From NCBI GenBank assembly GCA_963748295.1, contig CAVVIH010000004.1, forward strand, positions 124,001 through 188,000: DNA of 64,000 nucleotides. Direction: 5' to 3'. The position numbers and the translations under genes are program-made. The notes under the pieces are model-generated. The model had not been told where the DNA came from. It saw nothing but the letters and a program-made list of their open reading frames with translations, and ran no database searches. Below are positions 1 through 11,454 of this stretch, piece by piece (positions within the stretch are counted from its first letter, which is position 1; every line of letters starts with the position of its first letter). Source of the stretch: CAVVIH01 sp963748295 (GTDB lineage Bacteria; Acidobacteriota; Vicinamibacteria; Vicinamibacterales; 2-12-FULL-66-21).

Positions 1-113
1 CTTCCGCCTGAAGGCGGAAGCCACGTCGCACGTTGAACTTCCGCCTAAAGGCGGAAGCCACAGAAAAAGCGCCACAAACAAAGCGTCTTGTAGCTTCCGG
101 CTTTAGCCGGAAG
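1..113. repeat. Three palindromic CTTCCG...CGGAAG repeats
   Basis: Three 20-base near-perfect palindromes lie at 1-20 (CTTCCGCCTGAAGGCGGAAG), 38-57 (CTTCCGCCTAAAGGCGGAAG) and 94-113 (CTTCCGGCTTTAGCCGGAAG). The third differs by a compensated G/C swap that preserves the stem, which suggests selection or recombination on the hairpin rather than on the primary sequence. The last copy sits 18 bases beyond the stop codon of the minus-strand gene ending at 131. No gene is supported in 1-130. Confidence 0.85.
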
Positions 114-130
114 GCACATTCAAGGCACGT

Positions 131-1021
131 TCAAGCCAGCGCCTTCTTGCAGTATTCGAGACAGCGCGCGACCTCTTTGTTCGTGTCTTCGCCCTTGTAC
201 TCGTATTCGATCTGCGCCGGAATATCCCACTTGCGATCGCGAAGCAGCCGCAGCACCTGAACGATCGGCGTATCCCCCTCGCCGAACGGCAGGTTGTCGC
301 CCTGATCGCGCTTCCGATCCTTGATGTGCAGCGACACGATGCGATCGTGATGCTTCTCGAGATAGTCGACGGCGTCGAAGTTCGCCGCGGTGAAATGGCC
401 GATGTCGAGGTTGACGGCGATGTTGCTGGCGCCCTTCATCGCGGCGGCGAAGTCCTCCGCCGTCGCGAATTCGTCGTTCGCGACCTTCGAGTGATTGTGC
501 ACGCCGACGCGCATCTTGAACTGCTGCGCGATCGGGTCTACGCGCGGCATCACTGACAGGTGCGCGGACGCGGTGATCACGTCGACGCCGAGCGCCTTCG
601 CCATCTCGAACCCGCGCCGGATCTCATCGTCCGTGAAGTCGCGCTGGAAGCTCAGATTGTAGGCGGTCAGCTTGACGCCGGCGCCATCGAACTTCTTGCG
701 GATGTCAGCAAACGTTTCGAGCGGGACGGTCAGGCGCCACTGCCGAAGCGCTTCGCGCCGATCCGCGCCGGCCGGCGCGTTGTTGCGGTCGCGTGGTTCG
801 ACGTGCCCCTGCCAGAGCTCGCAGAAGCCGAGCCCGATCGATTGCATGGATGCGATGGCCTCATCGAGCGGCTGCGACCGGAAGCTGTAGCTCTGCGTCC
901 CGATCCGGACGCCGGCGACGGTGGATCCTCCGGTCTGGGCGGACGCCAGGCGTCGAAGGGGCGCGGCGAGCAGCCCGGCGGCGACGAGGGATCCCCATTC
1001 GCGTCGCGTGAGGTCAGCCAT
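131..1021 (-). CDS. Sugar phosphate isomerase/epimerase-like TIM-barrel protein with Tat-type signal
   Basis: A 296-residue protein of the xylose-isomerase-like TIM-barrel (AP endonuclease 2) superfamily, probably acting on a sugar or sugar acid outside the cytoplasm. The N-terminus reads MADLTRREWGSLVAAGLLAA, a twin-arginine-like motif followed by a hydrophobic stretch. Metal-site motifs of the fold are visible: CELWQGH near residue 68, VGVHNH near 175, NLDIGHF near 205 and IEYEYKG near 272. The reading frame stays open upstream to 1858, but the ATG at 1021 gives the signal peptide at the N-terminus and avoids overlap with the divergent oxidoreductase. The head-to-head pairing with a Gfo/Idh/MocA gene is common in Acidobacteriota and Planctomycetota and suggests joint use of a sugar. 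Substrate cannot be told from sequence. Confidence 0.88.
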   Translation of the reverse strand: MADLTRREWGSLVAAGLLAAPLRRLASAQTGGSTVAGVRIGTQSYSFRSQPLDEAIASMQSIGLGFCELWQGHVEPRDRNNAPAGADRREALRQWRLTVPLETFADIRKKFDGAGVKLTAYNLSFQRDFTDDEIRRGFEMAKALGVDVITASAHLSVMPRVDPIAQQFKMRVGVHNHSKVANDEFATAEDFAAAMKGASNIAVNLDIGHFTAANFDAVDYLEKHHDRIVSLHIKDRKRDQGDNLPFGEGDTPIVQVLRLLRDRKWDIPAQIEYEYKGEDTNKEVARCLEYCKKALA

Positions 1022-1029
1022 AGTGCGGC

Positions 1030-1035
1030 GTATTA
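1030..1035 (-). promoter_or_regulatory. Possible -10 element of a leaderless promoter
   Basis: On the minus strand TAATAC is followed by exactly eight bases (GCCGCACT) and then the ATG at 1021. No Shine-Dalgarno sequence lies in that interval, so transcription would start at or next to the start codon. No convincing -35 is seen, so the call is weak taken alone; the same eight-base spacing occurs at 29591 and 39401. Confidence 0.35.
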
Positions 1036-1111
1036 CACCATGAGGCCGCCCGGTTTGCGAACGGTTATAGAATCCGCGGCATATGACGCGTACATTCCTG
1101 GGAGAACTGCA

Positions 1112-2719
1112 ATGAGCGATCAGGAGAAACAGCAGCCGGCAGCGGGAAGCGAAGGCGTATCGCGGCGCGAGTTCGTGACGACGGCGGGCGCGGCGGGGGC
1201 GGGACTGCTCATCGTGCCGCGGCATGTGCTCGGGCGCGGGCTGCAGGCGCCGAGCGACACGGTCAACGTCGCCACGGTCGGCATCGGCGGCATGGGCGCG
1301 AACAACACCCGCGCGGTGATGAGCCAGAACATCGTCGCGGTCTGCGACGTGGACGACTCGTTGCTCGACCGAGCGCTCTCGCGGTATCAGACCCAGGCGA
1401 CGCAGCCGCCTGCACAGCCCCAGCCCCAGCAGCAGGCGCAGAACCAGAACCGGCGCCGCGAGCCGACGGCCGCGCAGCTCGCCGCGAACCAGAAGCGCCC
1501 GGCGCAGGACGAGCGCGCGAACGTCCAGCGCTTCGTCGAGCAGCAGATGCCGAAGCTGCAGCGCTATCGCGACTACCGCGAAATGCTCGACAAGCAGAAG
1601 GATCTCGACGCGGTGATCGTCGCGACGCCGGATCACATGCACGCGGTCATCGCGTCGGCGGCGATGGATGCCGGCAAGCACGTCTACGTGCAGAAGCCGC
1701 TCTGCTGGTCGGTGCAGGAAGCGCGGCACCTCGCCGGCAAGGCGAAGGAGAGGAAAGTCGTCTCGCAGATGGGGAACCAGGGGCACTCGCGCGACGAGGC
1801 GCGCCTCGGTTACGAATACATCACCAGCGGCGTCATCGGCGACATCCGCGAGGTTCATGTCTGGACCAACCGCCCGCTCGGGTACTGGCCGCAGGGCATC
1901 CCGCGTCCGGCGCCGCTGCCCGACAACCAGCAGCAGCTGCGCTGGAACGGCACCGGCATCAACACGCGGCTCGCGGGCGCGATGGCCGGCAATTATCCGG
2001 TGCCCGATCAGCTCTCATGGGAGCTGTTCCTGGGCGTCGCGCCGGCGGTCGACTACCACCCGATTTATCACCCGTTCAACTGGCGCGGCTGGGTGGACTG
2101 GGGACAGGGCGCGCTGGGCGACATGGGCGCGCACCTGATCGACCATCCGTTCTGGTCGCTCAAGCTCGGGTACCCGACCAGCATCGAGACGCTCTCGACG
2201 CCGTTCAACCGCGTCTGCTACCCGCACGCGACGACGACCTACTACGAGTTCCCGGCGCGAGGGACCATGCCCGCGTTGAAACTGACGTGGTACGACGGCG
2301 GCCTGACACCGCCGAAACCCGTCGAGGTCGGCGACGAAGCGCTGAACGGCGAGGGCGGGATCCTCTACATCGGCAGCAAGGGCAAGATGCTGCAGGACAC
2401 TTACGGCCTCCGCCCGCGCCTGCTGCCGCAGTCCACGCACGATGCCACGCCGGCGCCGAAGCAGACGCTGGCCCGCATCCCGCACGAAGATCACGAAATG
2501 AACTGGATCGACACGATCAAGGGGCGGCAGGAGATCTCGGCTCCGTTCGAATATGCCTCGCCGCTGACCGAGGTCATGCTGCTCGGCATCGCGTCACTGC
2601 GCGCCGGCGGGAAGATCCTCTACGACAGCGCGAGCATGCGGATCACGAACACGCCGAAGCAAAATGAAGATCCGAATCAGGACCTGAGACGAGATTACAG
2701 ACAGGGGTGGACTCTCTAA
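1112..2719 (+). CDS. Gfo/Idh/MocA family oxidoreductase, Tat-exported
   Basis: A 535-residue NAD(P)-dependent sugar oxidoreductase. The ATG at 1112 follows GGGAGA with good spacing. The N-terminus contains SRREFVTTAGAAGAGLL (about residues 17-33), a clear twin-arginine signal. The Rossmann nucleotide loop VGIGGMG is near residue 58. The family core DAVIVATPDHMHAVI and VQKPLCW (the EKP-like catalytic lysine motif) lie at about 170-205. GALGDMGAHLIDHPF, near residue 345, is typical of the C-terminal alpha/beta domain. A Q/P-rich low-complexity insertion follows the Rossmann loop at about residues 95-130. Tat export with bound cofactor is known for this subfamily (glucose-fructose oxidoreductase type). 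The last 90 bases are repeated twice downstream. Confidence 0.92.
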   Translation: MSDQEKQQPAAGSEGVSRREFVTTAGAAGAGLLIVPRHVLGRGLQAPSDTVNVATVGIGGMGANNTRAVMSQNIVAVCDVDDSLLDRALSRYQTQATQPPAQPQPQQQAQNQNRRREPTAAQLAANQKRPAQDERANVQRFVEQQMPKLQRYRDYREMLDKQKDLDAVIVATPDHMHAVIASAAMDAGKHVYVQKPLCWSVQEARHLAGKAKERKVVSQMGNQGHSRDEARLGYEYITSGVIGDIREVHVWTNRPLGYWPQGIPRPAPLPDNQQQLRWNGTGINTRLAGAMAGNYPVPDQLSWELFLGVAPAVDYHPIYHPFNWRGWVDWGQGALGDMGAHLIDHPFWSLKLGYPTSIETLSTPFNRVCYPHATTTYYEFPARGTMPALKLTWYDGGLTPPKPVEVGDEALNGEGGILYIGSKGKMLQDTYGLRPRLLPQSTHDATPAPKQTLARIPHEDHEMNWIDTIKGRQEISAPFEYASPLTEVMLLGIASLRAGGKILYDSASMRITNTPKQNEDPNQDLRRDYRQGWTL

Positions 2720-3152
2720 ACTCCCAACTCCCAAAAACACCAACTCCCAAAGACACGGAGCCTTTGCGAGTTGGGAGTTGGCCTTTTTTGGGAGTTATCT
2801 CTAGCGCCAGCATGCGGATCCACGAACACGCCGAAGCAAAATGAAGATCCGAATCAGTACCTGAGACGAGATTACAGGCAGGGGTGGACTCTCTAGAACT
2901 CCCCAACTCCCAAAAACACCAACTCCCAAAGACACGGAGCCTTTGGGAGTTCGGGAGTTGGCCTTTTTGGGAGTTATCTCTAGCGCCAGCATGCGGATCC
3001 ACGAACACGCCGAAGCAAAATGAAGATCCGAATCAGTACCTGAGACGAGATTACAGAGGCAGGGGTGGACTCTCTAGAACTCCCAACTCCCAAAAACACC
3101 AACTCCCAAAGACACGGAGCCTTTGGGAGTTGGGAGTTGGCCTTTTTGGGAG
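2631..3152. repeat. Triplicated 177-179 bp direct repeat carrying the oxidoreductase tail plus AACTCCCAA hairpins
   Basis: The segment starting at CAGCATGCGGATC is present three times with offsets of 177 and 179 bases; the equivalent ACGCCGAAGC begins at 2651, 2828 and 3007. Each unit holds the last codons of the oxidoreductase gene, the stop region, then AACTCCCAACTCCC words facing GGGAGTTGGGAGTTGG words, able to form a long stem. Only the first copy is in frame with the gene; copies two and three carry an extra C (GGATCCACG) and point differences. The third copy ends at the stop codon of the convergent gene (3153). This 433-base stretch has no gene of its own. Confidence 0.9.
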
Positions 3153-6100
3153 TTATCGTTGTCCCAGCCAGCTGTCTTCCAGCACGGTGACGGACTTCGA
3201 GTACTTCTGCCCGTTGGCTTCGAGGCTCACCACATAAGTGCCGGGATCGACGGGCTGACCGCCGCCGCCTCCACGACCGCCGCCGCCACCACCACCCCCG
3301 CGGCCCTGGCCCTGCCCTTCGGCAGCCTGGGCGGTGAGGTTCCACATCACCCGGTTGATGCCGGCGTTCTTCGTGCCCGTGATCGTCCGCAGCGTGCGCC
3401 CGTTCATGTCCGAGATGGTCACGCGGACGTCGCCGGCCGACGCGCTCTTCAGGAAGTAGTTGATCGACGCGCCGCGCGGCGGGTTCTCGCCTTCGAAATA
3501 CTTATGGCCGGCCACCTGCTGCCCCGACTGACGGTCGCTGATGTAAGCCACCGCCGGCCGTACGTCGAATAGCGCGGCGTCCTGCGCGGCGACCGCCGAC
3601 GACATCTGCTGCAGCGCCGTGAGGTCGTCGACGATCCACACGCCGCGCGCGTGGGTCGCGACGATCAGGTCGTTGTCGCGCGGGTGGACCAGGATGTCGT
3701 CGATGCGCGCCGTCGGCAGGTTGTTCATGAACTTCTGCCAGCTCTTGCCGCCGTTCATCGAGATGTAGAGGCCGAACTCGGTGCCGACGTAGAGCAGGTC
3801 GCGGTTCTTCGGATCTTCGCGGACGACCTGGATGTTCCCGAACTGCGGCAGGTCGGCGGCGATGCTCTGGAACGTCTTGCCGTAGTCGCGAGTGACGTAG
3901 AGATACGGCTTCAGATCGTTGTCGCGGTGCCCGTCCACCGAGACGTAGGCCGTCCCGGCGTCGAAGTGCGACGCGTCGATGCGCGAGATCCAGTAATAGT
4001 GGTTCGCCGGCAGGCCGGGCAGGTTCTTGCTGACGTCCGTGAACGTCACCCCGTTGTCCCGGCTCACCTGCAGGTTCCCATCGTCGGTGCCGACCCACAC
4101 CACGCCCGTGGCGACCGGCGATTCCGACAGCGAGATGATCGTGCTGTAGGAGGTCACGCCGTCGTTCTTCGAGAGCATCGTGCGATCGCCCGGCACACCC
4201 ATCAGCGGCAGGGTGTTGCGATCGACCTGCTTGGTGACGTCCTCGCTCGCCGTCCAGGTGTCGCCGCGATCGGTCGATCTTGAAGAGCCGGTTGCCGCCG
4301 AGCCACACAATCCGCGGGTCGTGCGGTGAGAGCGAGAACGGCGTGTTCCAGTTGAAGCGGTACTGATCGCCGGCGCGCGCGTTGAGCACGTTCGGCGCCT
4401 GTCCGCCGCGCCCGCCGCCCTGTCCGGGCGTGTTCTCCTGCTGCGCCTGCTGCGCGGGCGTGCGGCCGGCCTCCGCTCCTTCGGCGCCTTCGGGTCCCGT
4501 CGTCTGCGTGCCGCGGCCGCCGCCCGGCGCGCGCGGACGGATGCTCACCGACCCGTTCTTCCGCAGGTCGTAGCGGTTCGTGTTGCCGTTCTGCGATTCC
4601 GTGTAGACGATGTTGTGATCGGTCGGATCGACCGCGGTCTGGAATCCGTCGCCGCCGCCGATGCCGAACCAGTCGGAGTTGAGGATGCCGTTGTTGTTGC
4701 GGGTCGCGCTCGGCCCGCCCCAGCTGCCGTTGTCCTGCAGTCCGATGTAGACGTAGTACGGACGGCGCATGTCGGCGCTGACCCAGTAGGCAAGCGACGT
4801 CGCCATGGTGTTGACGAAGTCCCACGTCTTGCCCTGGTCCCAGCGTGACGTTCAGGCCGCCGTCGTTGCCAATCACGACGTGCTTCGGGTTCTTCGGATC
4901 GACCCAGATCGCGTGCTGGTCGACGTGGCCGGGCGATCCGTGGCCGCCTCCTTCGTTCAGCGTGGCGAACGTCTTGCCGCCGTCGAGCGACTTCGCGACC
5001 GGCAGGCCGGCGACGTAGACGACCTTGTCGTTCGACGGATCGACGCGAAGCTGGCTGAAATACATCGGTCGCGAGTTGCAATTGCTGACGTGCAGCCAGC
5101 CCGCTCCTTTGTTGTCGCTTCTGAAAACGCCGCCGCGCGAAGCATCGAGCGCGGGCGCCGTGCGTGGTTGCGCCTGCGTCTGCTGCTCGTCACCACCGCC
5201 GCCGCGTCCGCCGCCAAAGCCTTTGCTAGGACCCGCGTTGTTGCACCAGTCGTACTGGCCACCGCCACCACCACCGCCGCCGCCACCACCTCGTCCGGCG
5301 CCGCGCTGCGGCATCGGCTGATTCTCTTCGCCGGCCTCGATCTGCATGTAAACGACGTTCGGATTCGAGCGCGACACGTCGAGCGCGATGCGGCCGTAGG
5401 TTCCGGGAGGCAGGCCGTTGCCCGTGAGCTTCGTCCAGGACTTGCCCGCGTCGGTGGTCTTCCAGATCGCGCTGCCGGGACCGCCGCCGTTGAAGCAGCA
5501 GCCGCTCCGCCGGCGCTGATAACTGGCGGCATACAGGATGTTGCTGTTCGCGGGATCGATCGCCAGGTCGGTGAACCCGGTGTGCTCGTCGATGAACTTG
5601 ACGTTGTTCCAGGTCTTTCCACCGTCGGTGGTCTTGTAGATGCCGCGCTCCTTGTTCGGCCCGAACAGGCGCACCGAGCGCGGCGACGTAAACCGTCTCG
5701 GGGTTCTTCGGATCGATGACGATGCGCGCGATCGTCTGCGTCTCCCTCAATCCGATGTGCGTGAACGTCTTGCCCCCGTCAGTGGTCTTGTAGATGCCGT
5801 CGCCGAACGACGAAGTCTGCCGGTTGTTCGCTTCGCCGGTGCCCACGTACAGAACGTCCGGATTCGTCGGGATGCAGCGCGAGGTCGCCGATCGAGGCGG
5901 TGCCATATGTCTCGAAGATCGGCGTGAACGTCGTCCCGCGTTGTCCGACTTGAAGACGCCGCCTGTCGCATAGCCGACATACATGATGCTCGGATCGGTC
6001 TCCGAGATCGCGAGGTCGTCGATGCGTCCGCCCATGCTGGCCGGCCCGATCGACCGGAACCGGAGTCCCGCGAGCAGCGGATCCTTTGAAGCGTTCACCA

Positions 6101-6209
6101 TCCGGATCGGCTCGACGGCGGCGCCTCCCTGTCCCTGCGACGCCAGCGTCGGGCCGAAGTAGAAGAGCGCCATCAGCGGCAACGCGAATCGAACGGCGGA
6201 CTTGTGCAT
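3153..6209 (-). CDS. Secreted Asp-box (VPS10/BNR-type) beta-propeller protein, frame-broken
   Basis: About 1,015 residues once five frame changes are bridged (near 5940, 5873, 5680, 4845 and 4282). The ATG at 6209 starts MHKSAVRFALPLMALFYF, a signal peptide. Repeated Asp-box motifs mark propeller blades: YKTTDGGKTF, YKTTDGGKTW, WKTTDAGKSW, YVTRDYGKTF and YISMNGGKSW. Between blades lies a glycine-rich insert with runs of 10-11 glycines (DNA near 5255-5290). The family is annotated as WD40/YVTN/BNR-like or glycosyl hydrolase, but no enzymatic activity is shown for it. The C-terminus ends in a small beta domain (GTYVVSLEANGQ). It is tandem to a paralogue at 6343-9465. All blades are intact in one frame or another, so the breaks look like assembly indels. 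Confidence 0.8.
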
Positions 6210-6212
6210 ATG

Positions 6213-6340
6213 TAAACTCCCGACTCCCAAACTCCCAACTCCCAAAAAAGCCCAACTCCCAAAAAAAGCCCAACTCCCGACTCCCAACTCCCAACTCAGA
6301 ATTACTTTGGGATTGGGCGTTGGTTTTTTTGGGAGTTGAC
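6213..6340. repeat. AACTCCCAA word repeats forming an inverted repeat
   Basis: About nine copies of the word AACTCCC(A) on the plus strand (AACTCCCGACTCCCAAACTC and following, 6213-6295) face GGGATTGGGCGTTGG and GGGAGTTG at 6310-6340. The arrangement can fold into a stem of several segments. It lies between the stop codon of the gene ending at 6343 and the start of the gene at 6209, so it could end transcription of the first and hold the promoter of the second; no clear promoter was seen. Confidence 0.85.
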
Positions 6341-6342
6341 TG

Positions 6343-9300
6343 TTATTGCGGCAGAACCACGCCGAACGCCTGCGGCTGACCGATCGGCGTCACGATGTCT
6401 CCCGACATCCTGCCGAGCGTCGCACGGTAGCGGCCGGGCTCACGAGCGGGCCAGCTGGGCGCCGCGGCCGCCGCCGCGTCCGCCGCCGGCTGCTGACCTC
6501 CGCCCTGCTGCCGCGGCCGCCGCACCCTGACCCTGGTTCGGCCTGAGGCGCCGGTCGATCGCGCGCAGGTTCCACGCCGCGCGCCGCAGTCCGGCGCCGT
6601 CCCTCGAGATCGAGCCGGCGCACCGGCTTCCGCGTCGTCGGTGATCGTCAGCACGAGCTTCTGATCCGCGGGAGCGCCTGCTTCACGTGATACGTGAACA
6701 CTGCGCCGAATGGCGGATTCGCCGCGCGTCCACAGGCCCGACAGCGGCCGATGCCCGCGGACCCTGCCGGCGACTGGCCCGACGCGGTTATAGAGACCGC
6801 GTCGCGCAGCGGGAACAGCCGAGCCTCCTCGCTCGAGCGCCTCGGGGTTGACCTCCCGGAGCGCGCTGTAGTCGTCCAGCACGTAGAAGCCGCGGCCGAA
6901 CGTGGCGAGCACGAGGTCGTTCTCGCGCTTCTGGACGGTCATGTCGCGCACCTGAGTCAGCGGCAGCCCGCCGCGCAGCTCACCCACGACTTGCCGCCAT
7001 CGAAGCTCGTGAACAGGCCGAACTCGGTGCCGCGAACAGCAGGTTGCCGTTCACGTGGTCCTGGATGATCGACCACACGTCGTGCTTGGGCGGCAGGTTG
7101 CCGGTGATGTTGGTCCACGTCTTCCCGCGATCGGTGCTCTTCACGATGTACGGCTTGTAGTCGCCGCGCTGCCAGTTGTTCAGCGTCGCGAAGACGGTGT
7201 CGGCCTCACGCGGCGACGGCGAAGACGTCAGTCACGTAGGTCCACTGCGGCACGCCGGGGAACTGCTCGATCTTCCGCCAGTTCTTCCCGCCGTCCTCGG
7301 TCACCTGAATCAGCCCGTCGTCCGTGCCGGCGTAGATCAGGCCCTCGAGCAGTGGCGATTCGTCGATGGTGACGACGTTGCTGAGCGCGTGTCGTCGAGG
7401 TGTTGAGCGCGACGAGTCGCGCGGCCACACCTTGCCCATGATCGGGATGTTGAACGCATCGAGATTGCGCGAGAGATCCGGGCTGATGCGCGTCCAGTTA
7501 TCGCCGCGATCGTCGGTGCGGTAGAGATACTGGCTCGCCCAGTAGAGCCGGCGCGGGTTGTGCGGGCTGATGATGTACGGCGCATCCCAGTTCACGCGAT
7601 CGTTCCGCCCACGGCCGCCGGCCCGGCGCCGCGGCCTTGACCGCCGCCCTGCTGTCCGCCCTCACCGCCGCGCCCTCCCGGTGGCTGCTGTTGCTGCTGC
7701 TGCTGCTGGCTGTGCTGCGCGCCGCCCATCGCGTCGTCACCGCCGCCCGTCGGCGCCGATCGGCACCGCGGGCGAATCGAGCGCGACTGGTCCCGCTGCG
7801 CAGGTCGACCCGGGCGATGCCGCCGTTCTGCGAGCTCGCGTAGACGATGTTCGGATCGTCCGGATCGTTGCGCGTCTGGAAGCCGTCGCCGCCGAGGACG
7901 ATGTACCAGTCGCTCGTGCGGACGCCGAGCCGGCTCGCGGTTGCGCGACGGGACCGCAGAACGAGAAGTTGTCCTGCGTGCCGCCGCAGACGTTGTAGAA
8001 CGGCTTCGCGTTGTCGACCGACACGCGGTAGAACTGCGTGATGGGCAGCGTTGCGAAGAAGCGCCACGTCTTGCCGGCGTCGTAGGACTCGTAGAGACCG
8101 CCGTCGTTGCCGAGCAGGATGTGATTCGGTCGGTCGGATCGAACTCGAGCGCGTGGTGATCGACGTGGACGCCGGTGTCTCGATGTTGGTCTGCTGCCAG
8201 GTCTTGCCGCCGTCGGTGGTGCGCTCGAGGTTCACGTTGACCGACCAGATCGTGTCGGGTCGATGCGGGTCGACGAAGATCTCGTGGTAGTACTGCGCGC
8301 CGCCGCCGCGGTAGCAGTCGTCGTGCGGGCCCGCCGCCGCGTCCGCCGCGCCCGGCCTGCTCTGCGCTTCCTGTTCGGCCTCTTCGACTTCCTCGGCCGG
8401 GTCCTGTTCGACAGCCGGCTGGTGCCGGAGCCGGTTCGCCGCGGCCAGCCACCGGTTCCGTCGGAGGCTTCGGGGCCGCGCCGAGCGGCGCGCACGGGGT
8501 CGGCGGCGTCGGGGGCTGGTTGCCGCGTCCGCCGCCACCGCCGCGGCCGGAGCTTTCCACTGCGTCCGATCCGCGTCCAGCAATTCCCACCGTCATCCGA
8601 GCGGAAGAAACCCGACTCGGGGCGCTTCGCGTCGACGAGCGCGAACACCGTTGCCGGGTTCTTGCGTCCGTCGACGCCGAGGCCGACGCGGCCCATATCG
8701 CCGGTCGGCAGCCCCTTGCGTCAGCTTCGTCCAGGTCTTGCCGCCGTCGGTCGTCTTGAAGATGCCGCCCTCGGGACCGCCGCCAATCATCTGCCCGACT
8801 GCGCGCCGCCGCTGATACGCGGAGGCGAAGATCACGTCCGCGTTCTTCGGATCGAAGACGATGTCGCTGATGCCGGTGTCATCGCTGATGTTCAGCACCT
8901 TGTTCCACGTCGCGCCGCCGTCGGTCGTCTTGTAGAGGCCACGATCGCCGCCGGCAGGAGAACAGCGGACCCTGTGACGCGACATACACGACGTTGGAGT
9001 TGCGCGGATCGACCAGGATCTTGCCGATGTGCTCGGACTTCTCGAGGCCGACGCGTTTCCACGTCTTGCCGGCGTCGGTGGATTTGTAGACGCCGTCGCC
9101 GAAGTGCGCGCTGCGCTGGCTGTTGTTCTCGCCGGTGCCGAGCCAGACGACGTTAGAGTCCTTCGGATCGACGACGACGCAGCAGAGCGTGAAGGTGTAG
9201 TCGTCGAAGATCGGCTGGAAGCTGATGCCGCGGTTGACCGGTTTTCCACAGGCCGCCGAACGCCGAGGCGACATACCAGACGCTCGGGTTCTTCGGATCG

Positions 9301-9465
9301 ATCTCGACATCCACGACGCGGCCGGTCGTGAGCGTCGGCCCGATGCTCCGGAACTCGAGGCCTTTCAGAACATCGCCGGTGAGGCGATCGGCGCGCCTGA
9401 CGCGCGCCAAGCCCGGCTGTAATCAAACCTACGGCGACCGCCACGAGCAACGCCCTTCGTTTCAT
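6343..9465 (-). CDS. Second secreted Asp-box beta-propeller protein, heavily frame-broken
   Basis: About 1,040 residues when at least eight frame changes are bridged. The ATG at 9465 has CGGAG six to ten bases upstream and begins MKRRALLVAVAVGLITAGLG, a signal peptide. Asp-box blades include YKSTDAGKTW, YKTTDGGATW, FKTTDGGKTW, RTTDGGKTW and FRSDDGGNCW. The order of motifs, LEFRSIGPTLTTGRVVD near the start and GFYVLDDYSALREV near the end, matches the neighbour at 3153-6209, so the two are tandem paralogues. The middle part carries Q- and G-rich low complexity (about 7640-7720). The family often accompanies polymer-degrading exoproteins in Acidobacteriota, but no catalytic site can be named. 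Frame breaks are denser here than anywhere else in the window. Confidence 0.75.
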
Positions 9466-9511
9466 GCTGTTTCTCCGGAGAGTCAAAATTCGGTTCGGGA
9501 GGGAACGAAGC

Positions 9512-9555
9512 CTGTCATCGGATGGGGACAGATTCTGTCATCGGTTGGGAACAGA
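9512..9555. repeat. Short direct repeat CTGTCATCGG-N-TGGGGACAGA
   Basis: Two 21-base copies with three differences start at 9512 and 9535 (23-base period). The unit ends in GGGGACAGA or GGGAACAGA. It lies upstream of the gene starting at 9465 and could be part of its control region or a remnant of a REP-like element. Nothing else is seen in 9466-9586. Confidence 0.5.
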
Positions 9556-9586
9556 GCGCAACCGCTGTTGAGCTGTGAAAAGCTAC

Positions 9587-11401
<1,815 letters not shown>

Positions 11402-11454
11402 GAGCCGGAGTTTAGCAGCCTGACCAGGTACATCCGTTGCAGCGTCCAGGGATC

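Noticed and set aside
131..1858. A 575-residue minus-strand protein extending across the oxidoreductase gene
   Set aside because: Residues before position 280 are low-complexity arginine-rich antisense of the oxidoreductase; the Tat-like start at 1021 is far better.
4382..5321. Proline-rich plus-strand frames opposite the first propeller gene
   Set aside because: They are the complement of glycine-rich coding sequence (CCGCCGCC runs) and match no family.
3153..9465. Two pseudogenes created by many frameshifts
   Set aside because: All propeller blades remain conserved on either side of each break and similar breaks affect pheT and xseA, so sequence error is the simpler explanation.
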